Shown: positions 18,184-27,359 of the stretch, one piece after another | Numbering within the stretch: the first letter of the stretch is position 1 | Layout of the letters: each line of letters opens with the position of its first letter | NCBI RefSeq assembly: GCF_002835735.1 | Contig: NZ_PISD01000036.1 | Span: 57,668 to 121,667, forward strand | DNA length: 64,000 nt | DNA from: Cytobacillus horneckiae | Lineage (GTDB): Bacteria > Bacillota > Bacilli > Bacillales > Cytobacillaceae | Direction of reading: 5' to 3' | Made by a program: the position numbers and the translations under genes | Notes under the pieces: generated by a model | Seen by the model: the letters and a program-made list of their open reading frames with translations, nothing else | The model's database searches: none | What the model was told of the DNA's origin: nothing

Positions 18184-18214
18184 AAGCCGGGTAAATGACC
18201 CGGTTTATTTTTTT
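18184..18214 (+). terminator. patB terminator
   Basis: AAGCCGGG and CCCGGTTT form the stem, followed by ATTTTTTT. It also lies at the end of the convergent GNAT gene. Confidence 0.85.
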
Positions 18215-18224
18215 GCAAAATGAA

Positions 18225-18797
18225 TTATCTATTGGAAAGCAGTTTATTCTCAAAGCGTTTCTTCACTTGATCCCATTCCTCTTTAATGATGCTATACATC
18301 ACCGTGTGTCTGATTATTCCTTCTTTGCGAATCATATGGTTACGGAGAATGCCTTCTTTCACTGCCCCTATCCGTTCAATTGCTGCCTGGGACCGAAAAT
18401 TTTCATGCCCTGTTTTTATTTGCACACGGTTTACGTGCAATTCCTCAAAACAATACTTCAATAACAAATACTTGCAATTTGTATTTATATGGCTCCGCCA
18501 ATAATGAGGATTCAACCAGGTAGAACCTATCTCCACCCGTTTGTGCTCTTTTGATATATCAAGCAGCCAAGTTGCGCCAATAATTTTCTTGTCAGCTTTG
18601 CTGACAATCACATATGCAAAATCTGTCGCTCTTGTCTGCAATGCATCTTGCACATATTGAATCACCCGCTCCTTCTCCATTAAGTTTACAGACATATGCG
18701 TCCATATCCTCTCATCATGAGCTGCGGCAAAAATCCCATCAACCTGCTCTGTATCCATTGGAATCAGCTGGATTAAATTGTTTTCAATCGGTTTCAT
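18225..18797 (-). CDS. GNAT family N-acetyltransferase (RimJ/RimL-like)
   Basis: A 190-residue acetyltransferase. IGATWLLDISKEHKRVEIGSTWLNPHYW and HVNRVQIKTGHENFRSQAAIERIG show the acetyl-CoA fold; the latter contains the R-x-x-x-A-I-x-R-x-G signature. The ATG at 18797 follows GGAG with 8 bases between. It is divergent from the MocR-type regulator at 18888, which may control it. Substrate unknown. Confidence 0.87.
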   Translation of the reverse strand: MKPIENNLIQLIPMDTEQVDGIFAAAHDERIWTHMSVNLMEKERVIQYVQDALQTRATDFAYVIVSKADKKIIGATWLLDISKEHKRVEIGSTWLNPHYWRSHINTNCKYLLLKYCFEELHVNRVQIKTGHENFRSQAAIERIGAVKEGILRNHMIRKEGIIRHTVMYSIIKEEWDQVKKRFENKLLSNR

Positions 18798-18887
18798 CTC
18801 CATCACTCCTTTCTATTTATTAAATCCTATCTCTGATATGATGGATATATCCAAAAATCAAAAAATTAATAATACCAGGTGATGAAA

Positions 18888-20243
18888 ATGGAATTATATA
18901 TTCATTTTACTAATGACCAGCCTAAATATATTCAAATTTATCAGAGGATTCGGCAATATATCCTCGAAAAGCAAATAGACGCCCACTATAAACTGCCTTC
19001 AAAGCGAAATTTGGCGCAGCAATTAAATGTAAGTATACTGACAGTCCAAACTGCCTATGAACAGCTGCAAAGTGAAGGCTATATTTATTCTATTGAACGG
19101 CAAGGGAGCTTCGTATCAGGGTTTGATGAAGCTTGGCAATATAGTGAAAAACCTGTTGTTTTAAAAGAAGCAGCAAATAAGCCGTCCGCCATCATTAATT
19201 TTAAAAATGGACAGGTCGATGATACTGCGTTCCCCTATAAGCATTGGCTACGAATCTATAAAAATGAATTGAATGAATTAGGAGGAGGCACTGCTCCTTG
19301 GCAAGGAGAGTATTCGTTAAGATTACAATTGGCACATTATTTATCGCAGGCAAGAGGAATTGCGTGTCAGCCGGAACAAATATATATTTTCAACGGCTTT
19401 CAGCAGCAGCTATTAAATATTTGCTTATTTTTTAGCCCTCAAATTGTAGGAATGGAGGAGCCTGGCTTTATTAGAGCAAAAGCTGTTTTCGAGCAATTGA
19501 AATTAGATTGCAAGCCAATCCCGGTGGATGATGAAGGCTGTATGGTTCCTCGACAAAGCCTCAAGCTATTGTACACAACGCCTGCGCATCAATACCCAAC
19601 AGGGAAAATCATGACAGCTTCAAGAAGATTGCATCTATTAAAATGGGCCGTTGACCACAATTCTTATATCATTGAAGATGATTATGATTCAGAATTCCGC
19701 TATAAAGGTGCACCTATCTCTACTCTATCTCATTTAGATTCCTTTGATAGGGTGCTTTACTTTGGTACATTTTCAAAAACAATGCTGCCTTCCCTTCGAA
19801 TAAGCTACTTAGTCATGCCTGCAACTCTCCAGGCGGAATACGAAAAGTTTAATCGTTTTCAAAAATCTGTGGTTTCAAAAGTGAATCAGCGGGTGACAGC
19901 AAGGTTTATGGAGGCAGGCAATTATGCAAAGCATATCGCTAAGATGAGAACATTATATCGTACCAAAAGAAACTGCTTAATAGAAAGTGTGCACAATCAT
20001 TTAGGGGACGAATTTAAAATGATTGGCGATGCAGCTGGCCTTCACATTATTGTTCATTTGCCAGCGGGATTGGATGAATCAGAAGCATTAGCAAGGGCAA
20101 ATGCTAATGGTATTGCAATAGATGCTGTTTCAACGATGTATCAACAGGAAAAGCCCCATAACCAAGTCATGATTGGTTATGGGGCGCCATCGATAAATGA
20201 AATAAAAGCGGGCATAAAAATATTAGGTGAGATTTGGCGATAG
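18888..20243 (+). CDS. MocR/PdxR-type GntR-aminotransferase regulator
   Basis: A 451-residue fusion of an N-terminal GntR winged helix (KLPSKRNLAQQLNVSILTVQTAYEQL) and a class I aminotransferase-like domain that binds PLP (TPAHQYPTGKIM, EDDYDSEFR, and the lysine in GTFSKTMLPSLR). Members regulate vitamin B6, GABA or amino-acid genes. The target cannot be told, but the divergent GNAT gene 90 bases away is a natural candidate. ATG 18888 is used, as AGGTGA is 6 bases upstream. Confidence 0.88.
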   Translation: MELYIHFTNDQPKYIQIYQRIRQYILEKQIDAHYKLPSKRNLAQQLNVSILTVQTAYEQLQSEGYIYSIERQGSFVSGFDEAWQYSEKPVVLKEAANKPSAIINFKNGQVDDTAFPYKHWLRIYKNELNELGGGTAPWQGEYSLRLQLAHYLSQARGIACQPEQIYIFNGFQQQLLNICLFFSPQIVGMEEPGFIRAKAVFEQLKLDCKPIPVDDEGCMVPRQSLKLLYTTPAHQYPTGKIMTASRRLHLLKWAVDHNSYIIEDDYDSEFRYKGAPISTLSHLDSFDRVLYFGTFSKTMLPSLRISYLVMPATLQAEYEKFNRFQKSVVSKVNQRVTARFMEAGNYAKHIAKMRTLYRTKRNCLIESVHNHLGDEFKMIGDAAGLHIIVHLPAGLDESEALARANANGIAIDAVSTMYQQEKPHNQVMIGYGAPSINEIKAGIKILGEIWR

Positions 20244-20251
20244 ATAATAGT

Positions 20252-20281
20252 ATGAGCTGCTCTAACTTGTATAGCAGCTCA
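20252..20281. terminator. Convergent terminator
   Basis: GAGCTGCT and AGCAGCTC form a stem between the MocR gene and the convergent superoxide dismutase-like gene. Confidence 0.75.
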
Positions 20282-20287
20282 TGTACA

Positions 20288-20860
20288 TCATGTCTCCTGT
20301 TCTCCTTTATCATCCTGTGCCTCCTTCTGTCCGGCACCTTCTTTATCTCTTGAAACTACACCACAGGCAATGCGCTCTCCAGAATCTCCTGAAGGCTGTG
20401 TCATTCCGTCATCAATGTTTTCATCAATTACAATTGAGGTGCCATCCTTTGTTATTAAAGAACCTTTCCCATCTTTTAATGTCACCTCTGGTGCCATTAA
20501 ATCTACTTTTACCTTGCCATCATCTTCAACTGTAATATTTGGCAAATCACCTGCATGATGGCCTTTCTGATTGAGAAGCCCATGTTCCTTATCTTCTGGA
20601 TTAAAATGATTGCCGGCAGATTTAAAATCCGGTGCTTCACATGACCCTTTCTCATGAATATGAATCGCATGATCCCCTGGCGGAAGCCCCTTTAAATCAA
20701 CACCTAGCTTTACACCGCTTGATTGTTCCTCTAGCTTCACCTTGCCAAGTGAATCTCCAACTGCATTATATAATTCCACATCCAATTTTGATATTTCCTG
20801 TTGTCCACAGCCCGCTAATAAAATGACGAAGCTAATACCGACACCTAATTTAAATCTCAT
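20288..20860 (-). CDS. sodC: Cu/Zn superoxide dismutase-like lipoprotein
   Basis: Surface lipoprotein related to YojM, 190 residues. The signal ends LLAGC (lipobox). The SOD domain has the metal ligands HIHE (H46 and H48 equivalents), AGNHFNP (H63), KEHG (H71) and HHAGDLPN (H80 and D83), and the ERIACGVV arginine loop. The last copper ligand (H120, normally V-V-H-E) is Asp here: SIVIDEN. B. subtilis YojM also lacks copper ligands and is reported inactive as a dismutase, so copper loading is doubtful. The C terminus is a charged tail. Start ATG 20860 has GGAGG. Confidence 0.88.
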   Translation of the reverse strand: MRFKLGVGISFVILLAGCGQQEISKLDVELYNAVGDSLGKVKLEEQSSGVKLGVDLKGLPPGDHAIHIHEKGSCEAPDFKSAGNHFNPEDKEHGLLNQKGHHAGDLPNITVEDDGKVKVDLMAPEVTLKDGKGSLITKDGTSIVIDENIDDGMTQPSGDSGERIACGVVSRDKEGAGQKEAQDDKGEQET

Positions 20861-20977
20861 CGCCTATCCTCCAAAAACCATATTTATATCGTTAGACTAC
20901 CCGGAAGAGGATAGAAATATGACCACTGCAGACGTATGTTCCTTCTCACTAGCAATTTCCATTTATGGCACAAAAAA

Positions 20978-21012
20978 AATACAACGCTCGATTTCGAGCA
21001 GTTGTATTTTTC
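20978..21012. terminator. Terminator of the small membrane gene
   Basis: ATACAACGCTCGA and TCGAGCAGTTGTAT form an imperfect stem with A-rich and T-rich flanks. It lies just past the stop of the gene at 21016-21222. Confidence 0.8.
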
Positions 21013-21015
21013 ACT

Positions 21016-21222
21016 CTATTCGGCTGGTTTTTCTCTTTGTTTATTAATGCGCTCTTCCAGATCTTTTGTTTTTTCTCCTTCGCGTTTAGAGGTCTTAATG
21101 AACCATCTCATCGCTAAAAAGGCAAATACCATGAAAACAGCAAGCCAAATGACCGCTGGGATGTATTCCGTTTTATCCTCTGGAAAGTATAAGAATAGCG
21201 ACAATACGTACGATTGCAACAT
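21016..21222 (-). CDS. Small single-pass membrane protein
   Basis: A 68-residue protein with one hydrophobic segment (AVIWLAVFMVFAFLAMRWFI) followed by a charged tail (TSKREGEKTKDLEERINKQ). Ribosome site AAAGGAAC lies before the ATG, and a dedicated terminator follows. I do not recognise the family. Confidence 0.65.
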   Translation of the reverse strand: MLQSYVLSLFLYFPEDKTEYIPAVIWLAVFMVFAFLAMRWFIKTSKREGEKTKDLEERINKQREKPAE

Positions 21223-21404
21223 TATGACCGTTCCTTTCTAGGCTAATCAGAGAGTTTAACTTTATTCATGCGCTTGTAGTCTGATTAATTTGAATTCCTA
21301 AATGAAGAAAAGGAAAGGCATTCGAACTGGCCGAACGCCAAGTTTTTCTAAGATAACTATCCTATTCCTGTTTATTATAACAGTTAAGGAAAATCAGTCC
21401 AACC

Positions 21405-22136
21405 TTATTCCTTCACAGTAATCTTTTCTATCACGATATCTTCGTTCGGCTTATAATTTTCGTTTTTTTCTGCGGCAGCTATTTTATCTACTACATCCAT
21501 CCCCTCAATGACTTGTCCAAACACAGTGTGTTTCCCATCAAGCCAAGGTGTGCCGCCATTTTCCTTATAAGCTTCAATGATTTCTTCCGGATAGTTATTT
21601 TCTATTAACTGCTCTTCTATTCCAGCATCTAATTTTGTATTCTGTACAATAAAGAACTGACTGCCGTTCGTATCAGCTCCACGGTTTGCCATTGATAGAG
21701 CGCCGCGAATATTGAATGCTTGATTAGTGAATTCATCTTCAAAAAAGTCGCCGTAAATACTTTCACCGCCTACGCCTGTTCCTTCTGGGTCGCCAGATTG
21801 AATCATGAAGTCTTCAATGACGCGGTGAAATATGACCCCATCATAATAACCATCTTTACTATGCGTCACAAAGTTTTCAACTGCCTTTGGCGCAAGTTCC
21901 GGAAATAGTTTAATTTTAATGGTTCCCATTGATGTTTCCATTTCTACAAGCGTTTCATTCTCTTTTACATCTTGTGATAATTGCGGATAATCCTTTACTT
22001 CTTCCGATTGTTCTGTTTCATTATTTTTTTCCTTGTCGCCAGTCGCCCCCTGATTTTCACTTTCATCAGCATTGGTTCCGCAAGCAGCTAATAGCAGCAT
22101 AAATGCGAAAACTGGAGCAAATAAACGTAACTTCAT
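21405..22136 (-). CDS. Cyclophilin-type peptidyl-prolyl isomerase lipoprotein
   Basis: Catalyses cis-trans isomerisation of prolyl bonds outside the membrane, probably in folding of exported proteins. The 243-residue protein has a lipoprotein signal (FMLLLAACG), an acidic linker and a cyclophilin domain from about residue 70: VIFHRVIEDFMIQSGDPEGTG, NGSQFFIVQ and HTVFGQVIEGMDVV. These include the catalytic Arg and the Phe/Gln of the active site. Start at 22136 has GGAGGTG. It forms a single-gene unit, divergent from kapB. Confidence 0.9.
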   Translation of the reverse strand: MKLRLFAPVFAFMLLLAACGTNADESENQGATGDKEKNNETEQSEEVKDYPQLSQDVKENETLVEMETSMGTIKIKLFPELAPKAVENFVTHSKDGYYDGVIFHRVIEDFMIQSGDPEGTGVGGESIYGDFFEDEFTNQAFNIRGALSMANRGADTNGSQFFIVQNTKLDAGIEEQLIENNYPEEIIEAYKENGGTPWLDGKHTVFGQVIEGMDVVDKIAAAEKNENYKPNEDIVIEKITVKE

Positions 22137-22311
22137 AAAAACACCTCCGTTATGTATCATACTATCATTATTTTTGAATTAGCTAGTCATTGTAAAGTGT
22201 CTATCTATCTGTTTTTGCCAAAATTGGCAAGGATATTTGTTTGATTTCTATTCGTTGTCTTTCTTACTCGCGTCCGTCATAATGAAAATATCCGATAAGG
22301 AGGAGATACAA

Positions 22312-22695
22312 ATGACTGAAATGAACATTGGCGATATTGTCACTGGCATTTATAAAACTGGTAAATACATTGGGGAAGTTACGGATATTCGATCACAAGC
22401 ATATTTAGTCCGTGTACTCGCTGTATTGAAGCATCCCACTCAAGGAGACCTTCATCATCCTAAAGAAACCGATGGCGTGTTCTTTCAGGAACGGCGCGCA
22501 CTTGCATACCGCGAGCAGACAAATGTACCAAAACAAATGGTCAAACCATTTGACGAAGAGATCCCCGATTACAACGAATCATTAATGAGTGCTCTAAAAA
22601 AAATGCGGCAGGATTTGCAGGAAAAAGGCACGCCATGGGCCGAGAAGAGCATTGAGAATTTGGAAATTTTAGAAAAAGATTATTTTAGAAATTAA
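22312..22695 (+). CDS. kapB: Kinase-associated protein KapB
   Basis: A 127-residue homologue of KapB, which B. subtilis needs for KinB signalling into the sporulation phosphorelay. IYKTGKYIGEV, VLKHPTQGDLHHP, RRALAYREQTN and PKQMVKPFDEEIPDYNESL match the family throughout. The ATG at 22312 has AAGGAGGAG. No signal peptide is visible, although the family is named a lipoprotein. A GCATCC/GGATGC stem with a T-rich tail near 22708-22745 may terminate it. No further gene is seen in 22696-22978. Confidence 0.92.
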   Translation: MTEMNIGDIVTGIYKTGKYIGEVTDIRSQAYLVRVLAVLKHPTQGDLHHPKETDGVFFQERRALAYREQTNVPKQMVKPFDEEIPDYNESLMSALKKMRQDLQEKGTPWAEKSIENLEILEKDYFRN

Positions 22696-22950
22696 TTTTC
22701 CTTCACTTTGAAATGCGGCATCCACAAGCTGAAAACTTTTGGATGCTATTTTGTTGTTCAAGCCATTTATTCGGCTTTTTGGCAGGCCTCTGGGGCTTAT
22801 TCAACGGAATAAACTCTATTTATTCCGCTGTTCCGCTGCTTTTGGGAGTACTTCACAAGAGTAAATTCTGTTAAGTGTCTATTGAGGAACTTTAGATTCT
22901 CTTTAGAATGAACAGCTATATTAACAGCATACTTCAATTGATCCCCATCA

Positions 22951-22977
22951 CAAAAAACCGCCCAATTGGACGGCCGA
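22951..22977 (-). terminator. kapD terminator
   Basis: Read leftwards GGCCGTCC, AATT and GGGCGGTT form a short stem followed by T5. It begins at the kapD stop codon. Confidence 0.8.
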
Positions 22978-22978
22978 T

Positions 22979-23596
22979 TTATGCGTAATGATTAAACAGC
23001 TTTGAGAAATCGACAAGGTCACCTATTGTGGTGGGCTTGGGCTTTTGCAAGTACTTTTTATCCTTTTCGACCAGTTTAAAAATGTTATAAGTTGTCATCG
23101 CATCGTCCAGAGCACGATGATGCTTGCCTGTGCCATCCCTGCCGTATTCCTGCACAGCCTTCCAAAGTCCTGTCTGGTTTTGGTCGCCAAAAAAGCGTTT
23201 ATACTCCATAGATAAATCTATTTCTCGCCCAACAAATGGGAATGAAACACCTGCTTGCAAACAATTATTTTTCAACACCTTCATATCCATATTTCCCCAA
23301 GTAACGATTGTGCATGGTCTTTTCTCATTGATTTTCCGCATGTTTTCAACTAATTGTCGAAAAGAAATACCGGAATCTATTTGCGGCTGCTCGATGTTCA
23401 AAAATGATTTACATCGTTTTGATAATACGGGGAATCGCTCAGGCTTAACATAAGATGAGTATTCATGAAGGATCGTTCCATTTACAACTGAAACAATGCC
23501 AGCCTCGATGATTTCTGGATAAAAGCCTTTCGTTTTCCATCCTTTTTCAGGCATTGTAAACTCAAAATCAATAAATAAATATTGCTGCTCCTTCAC
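22979..23596 (-). CDS. kapD: 3'-5' exonuclease KapD
   Basis: DEDDh exonuclease-fold protein that acts in the KinB pathway to sporulation in B. subtilis. The 205 residues contain the acidic motifs FIDFEFTMP (D, E), TWGNMDMKVLK (D) and GKHHRALDDAMTTYNIF (H and D), so catalysis seems intact. Starts at GTG 23596 beneath GGTGAGGAG. It is convergent with kapB, whereas the two are usually adjacent and co-directional in B. subtilis. Confidence 0.9.
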   Translation of the reverse strand: MKEQQYLFIDFEFTMPEKGWKTKGFYPEIIEAGIVSVVNGTILHEYSSYVKPERFPVLSKRCKSFLNIEQPQIDSGISFRQLVENMRKINEKRPCTIVTWGNMDMKVLKNNCLQAGVSFPFVGREIDLSMEYKRFFGDQNQTGLWKAVQEYGRDGTGKHHRALDDAMTTYNIFKLVEKDKKYLQKPKPTTIGDLVDFSKLFNHYA

Positions 23597-23737
23597 TTTC
23601 TCCTCACCTTCTCCAAGTCCATTTTATTAAATATATATTATTATATCATGAAATATTTTCATTTTTCTGCACATTGGTAATAGAAAAAAGCGAAGAAGTC
23701 TGCCTTCTCCGCATTTTCACTTGATTCAACTTTTTTT

Positions 23738-23965
23738 TTAAGAAATTCTTCTGATTTTCACATATTCCCTTGGACCAAATTCCAAGTCATTTCCTGCTTT
23801 AAACTCTTCGTCTATAATCTCCACAGAATCATTTACATTCTGCTCTGGCTGATTATTTGGAGCAATAATATAAAAATCGTCCACTTCGGCCTGATTAATA
23901 ATCCACGCGCCTGCAAACATGATTGAAAATATTGAAATCGCGGTTAAAGCCTTTATTTTCAACAT
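23738..23965 (-). CDS. Small membrane-anchored or secreted protein
   Basis: A 75-residue protein starting MLKIKALTAISIFSIMFAGAW, a signal or anchor helix, followed by an acidic exterior part ending REYVKIRRIS. The ATG at 23965 is preceded by AGGTGGTGG. No family is recognised. A 250-base AT-rich gap with no gene separates it from mrpA. Confidence 0.6.
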   Translation of the reverse strand: MLKIKALTAISIFSIMFAGAWIINQAEVDDFYIIAPNNQPEQNVNDSVEIIDEEFKAGNDLEFGPREYVKIRRIS

Positions 23966-24224
23966 ACAAACCACCACCTAATAGTAGTTTGTATAAATAT
24001 ACAAACTTTTATTCCAAATAAAAAATTTTTGCCAAAAATCGACGTGTTTCTACTTATTTATTAATCAGTTGGGAAAACCTATTGATTAAGGATTTCTGTC
24101 ATGCAGGGACAATATTTTTACGTTATAATTACTTTCATGGTGGATGAATAAATTAAAAGTGTTAGACAAAATTCGATATAATGGATTGTGAATAAAACAG
24201 TCTCAAAACGAAGGGGGTATTATT

Positions 24225-26609
24225 TTGTCACTGTTACATTTGGCAATTATCGCGCCTTTTATCATTGCGATATTTGTTCCATTTTTTTATAAGTACATAA
24301 AAGGAGTTCATACTGGCTGGTTTGTCCTGCCATTGCCTATTCTCTTATTCGTGTATTTTATTTCGTTTATCTCCTCTACTTCTAACAAGCAGACGATAAC
24401 TGAGTCTTTTTCATGGATATCATCTCTCGGAATTGATTTCACCGTAAAAGTAGATGGATTAGGTCTGCTTTTCGCCTTGCTTATTACTGGTATTGGCTCA
24501 TTGGTTGTCCTATATTCAATTTATTATTTATCTAAAAATACTGAAAAGCTCAATACATTTTATGTGTATTTGCTGTTATTTATGGGAGCCATGTTAGGTG
24601 TCGTTCTATCTGATAACCTCATTGTCCTGTATGCATTTTGGGAACTGACAAGCTTTTCATCCTTTTTGCTGATTGGCTATTGGTATGACCGTGAGAAGTC
24701 CCGCTATGGTGCACAAAAGTCAATGATCATTACCGTGCTTGGCGGTCTTGCGATGCTTGGCGGAATTATCCTTCTATACTTAATGACGGGAACCTTTAGC
24801 ATTACTGAAATCATTGCACAATCAGATGCGATTATTAATCATCCATTATTTGTTCCGGCATTATTATGTATTTTGCTTGGCGCCTTTACAAAGTCTGCAC
24901 AATTTCCATTCCATATCTGGCTACCTGATGCAATGGAAGCGCCTACACCTGTTAGTGCTTATTTGCACTCCGCTACGATGGTTAAAGCGGGAATTTACTT
25001 AGTAGCGCGAATGAGTCCTGTATTTGCAGAGCATGCACTTTGGGTTTGGCTCATTGCCGGCTTTGGACTTGTTACTTTATTCTGGGGATCTTTCTCGGCG
25101 GTAAAACAAACAGATTTAAAATCAATTCTTGCCTTTTCAACGGTCAGCCAGCTCGGATTAATTATGTCGCTGCTTGGCATCGGCGCTGCCGCACTGCATT
25201 TTGATGAGCTGAACCCGGCAATCTTTACTGTCGCTACAACAGCTGCTGTATTTCACTTAATCAACCATGCCACTTTTAAAGGCAGCTTGTTTATGGTAGT
25301 CGGGATTGTCGACCATGAGACAGGAACGCGTGATATTCGCAAACTCGGCGGGTTAATGAATTTTATGCCGATTACTTTCACCATCGCGATCATCGGCGCC
25401 TTTTCAATGGCTGGATTACCGCCATTTAATGGCTTCTTGAGCAAAGAAATGTTCTTTACAGGCATGCTAAGCGTGTTGGAAATGGATTTCAACTGGGGTA
25501 TATTAATTCCAATTATCGCCTGGATAGCCAGCGTATTCACTTTCATTTACAGCATGATTCTTGTCTTCAAGACTTTTACAGGCAAATATCAGCCGGAAAA
25601 ATTAGAGAAAAAGCCGCATGAAGCACCGATCGGTATGCTGATTTCACCGATTATCCTAGCTTCATTAGTAATTATTTTCGGTTTCTTCCCTAATATTTTG
25701 TCTAGTTCAGTTTTAGTTCCAGCTTTGGAGACGATTATGCCAGGCTTCTCGTTTGATGTTAAAATTTCATTCTGGCATGGAGTAAATGAAGAGCTTCTCA
25801 TGACAATAGGCGTGATTCTTGTCGGCGTGATTCTTTATTTCACATTATCAAAGTGGCGTGGAGTATATGGTCTATTTCCGGAAAAGCTTGCACTTAACCG
25901 CTTCTATGATAACAGTCTCGATTGGATGCAAAAGGGATCTTACGGAATAACGAATGCCTATATGACAGGTTCGATTCGCAACTACTTAGCTTATATGTTC
26001 ACGTTTATCATTATCATTCTGGCTGCCACTTTGTTTGGAAAAGATGCGTTTGCTTTTAGTACTGAAAATGTTGCTCAGATTGAATTTTTCGAAGTGCTGC
26101 TTTCGCTAATCATTGCGATCGCTTCCATTGCCATTCTTTTTACAAAATCGCGGATTACGTCTATTATTCTAACGGGCACAATCGGATATATTGTATCGTT
26201 ATTCTTCGTCATCTTTAGAGCACCTGACTTGGCATTGACGCAATTGGTTATTGAAACAATTTCTGTTTCATTATTCCTTCTTTGCTTCTACCATTTGCCG
26301 AAGAAGCTCACAGAAGACCCGCTTTCATTTAAAGTGAGGAATGCGATCATCTCTGTTGGAGTCGGAGCAGTCGTAACACTAATTGCACTTTCCGCCCATA
26401 GCAACAAGCTATTTGATTCAATTTCACAGTATTATATTGAAAATACTTATACCGAAGCAGCTGGTAAAAATATGGTTAACGTAATTCTCGTTGACTTCCG
26501 TGGCTTTGATACGATGTTTGAAATTGCAGTATTAGGAATCGCTGCATTAGGCATTTTCAGTTTAATTAAACTGCGCAAGAACGGAGGGAAGAAAGTTGAA
26601 GACAAGTGA
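24225..26609 (+). CDS. mrpA: Mrp antiporter subunit A
   Basis: Largest subunit of the Mrp Na+/H+ antiporter, 794 residues, a relative of NuoL with an added C-terminal part. The conserved core reads FTKSAQFPFHIWLPDAMEAPTPVSAYLHSATMVKAG (residues about 223-258), including the lysine and histidines used for proton movement, with FNGFLSKEMFF later. At the C-terminal end FRAPDLALTQLVIET belongs to the MrpA/MbhD-like extension. Start is TTG 24225 with AAGGGGG. First gene of a seven-gene operon whose products all form one membrane complex for sodium and alkali tolerance and pH homeostasis. Confidence 0.95.
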   Translation: MSLLHLAIIAPFIIAIFVPFFYKYIKGVHTGWFVLPLPILLFVYFISFISSTSNKQTITESFSWISSLGIDFTVKVDGLGLLFALLITGIGSLVVLYSIYYLSKNTEKLNTFYVYLLLFMGAMLGVVLSDNLIVLYAFWELTSFSSFLLIGYWYDREKSRYGAQKSMIITVLGGLAMLGGIILLYLMTGTFSITEIIAQSDAIINHPLFVPALLCILLGAFTKSAQFPFHIWLPDAMEAPTPVSAYLHSATMVKAGIYLVARMSPVFAEHALWVWLIAGFGLVTLFWGSFSAVKQTDLKSILAFSTVSQLGLIMSLLGIGAAALHFDELNPAIFTVATTAAVFHLINHATFKGSLFMVVGIVDHETGTRDIRKLGGLMNFMPITFTIAIIGAFSMAGLPPFNGFLSKEMFFTGMLSVLEMDFNWGILIPIIAWIASVFTFIYSMILVFKTFTGKYQPEKLEKKPHEAPIGMLISPIILASLVIIFGFFPNILSSSVLVPALETIMPGFSFDVKISFWHGVNEELLMTIGVILVGVILYFTLSKWRGVYGLFPEKLALNRFYDNSLDWMQKGSYGITNAYMTGSIRNYLAYMFTFIIIILAATLFGKDAFAFSTENVAQIEFFEVLLSLIIAIASIAILFTKSRITSIILTGTIGYIVSLFFVIFRAPDLALTQLVIETISVSLFLLCFYHLPKKLTEDPLSFKVRNAIISVGVGAVVTLIALSAHSNKLFDSISQYYIENTYTEAAGKNMVNVILVDFRGFDTMFEIAVLGIAALGIFSLIKLRKNGGKKVEDK

Positions 26610-27018
26610 TTTAATACTACAAACTGCAACAAAGCTGATTTTGTTTCTCATCGTTCTTTTCTCTGTGTATATTTTCTTTGCCGGTCACTATACGCCCGGC
26701 GGTGGATTTGTCGGCGGTCTTCTAACATCAGGAGCGATTCTTTTGCTATTGCTTGCTTTCGATATGAAAACAGTACAAACAATTCTACCTTTTAATTATT
26801 TGTACATGGTTGCATTAGGATTATTATTTGCGATTGGCACGGGTGCAGGTGCATTATTATTTAACACACCTTTTCTTACTCATGCATTTGGGGATATACA
26901 TGTGCCTGTACTTGGTGAATTGCATCTTCACACTGCGACTTTATTTGATTTAGGTGTATACCTTGTTGTCGTGGGTGTGACCATGTCCATTATTCAAACG
27001 ATAGGAGGGGATGAATAA
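26596..27018 (+). CDS. mrpB: Mrp antiporter subunit B
   Basis: A 140-residue membrane protein of the MnhB family. The motif GHYTPGGGFVGGLLTSGAILL is diagnostic. It starts at TTG 26596, inside the end of mrpA (14-base overlap), with GGAGGG in the mrpA coding sequence as the ribosome site, so translation is coupled. Confidence 0.93.
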   Translation: MKTSDLILQTATKLILFLIVLFSVYIFFAGHYTPGGGFVGGLLTSGAILLLLLAFDMKTVQTILPFNYLYMVALGLLFAIGTGAGALLFNTPFLTHAFGDIHVPVLGELHLHTATLFDLGVYLVVVGVTMSIIQTIGGDE

Positions 27019-27359
27019 TGGAAATATTGATGGCTTTTGTCGTAGGCATATTATTTATGTCAGCAACGTATTTAATGCTATCTAGAAGCGTTGTTCGGAT
27101 TATTCTTGGCACCACCATTTTGAGCCACGGCGTTCATCTGCTTTTATTAACGATGGGCGGATTGAAAGGCGGAGCTGCGCCTCTAGTCGGTGAAAATGCT
27201 AGTTCATATACTGATCCGCTACCTCAGGCGCTAATCTTAACTGCAATCGTTATCGCCTTTGGTGTCACCGCTTTATTCCTAGTCGTTGGATACAGATCCT
27301 ATAAAGTACTAGGAACAGATAATATGGAAAAATTGAGAGGAAATGAAGGCAATGATTAA
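27018..27359 (+). CDS. mrpC: Mrp antiporter subunit C
   Basis: A 113-residue NuoK-like subunit with three transmembrane segments. LMLSRSVVRIILGTTILSHGVHLLLL and DPLPQALILTAIVIAFGVTA match MrpC. Its start overlaps the mrpB stop region by one base, with AGGAGGGG upstream. Confidence 0.93.
   Translation: MEILMAFVVGILFMSATYLMLSRSVVRIILGTTILSHGVHLLLLTMGGLKGGAAPLVGENASSYTDPLPQALILTAIVIAFGVTALFLVVGYRSYKVLGTDNMEKLRGNEGND

Noticed and set aside
18195..18504. Plus-strand frames opposite the GNAT gene
   Set aside because: Shadows of a well-supported acetyltransferase gene on the minus strand.
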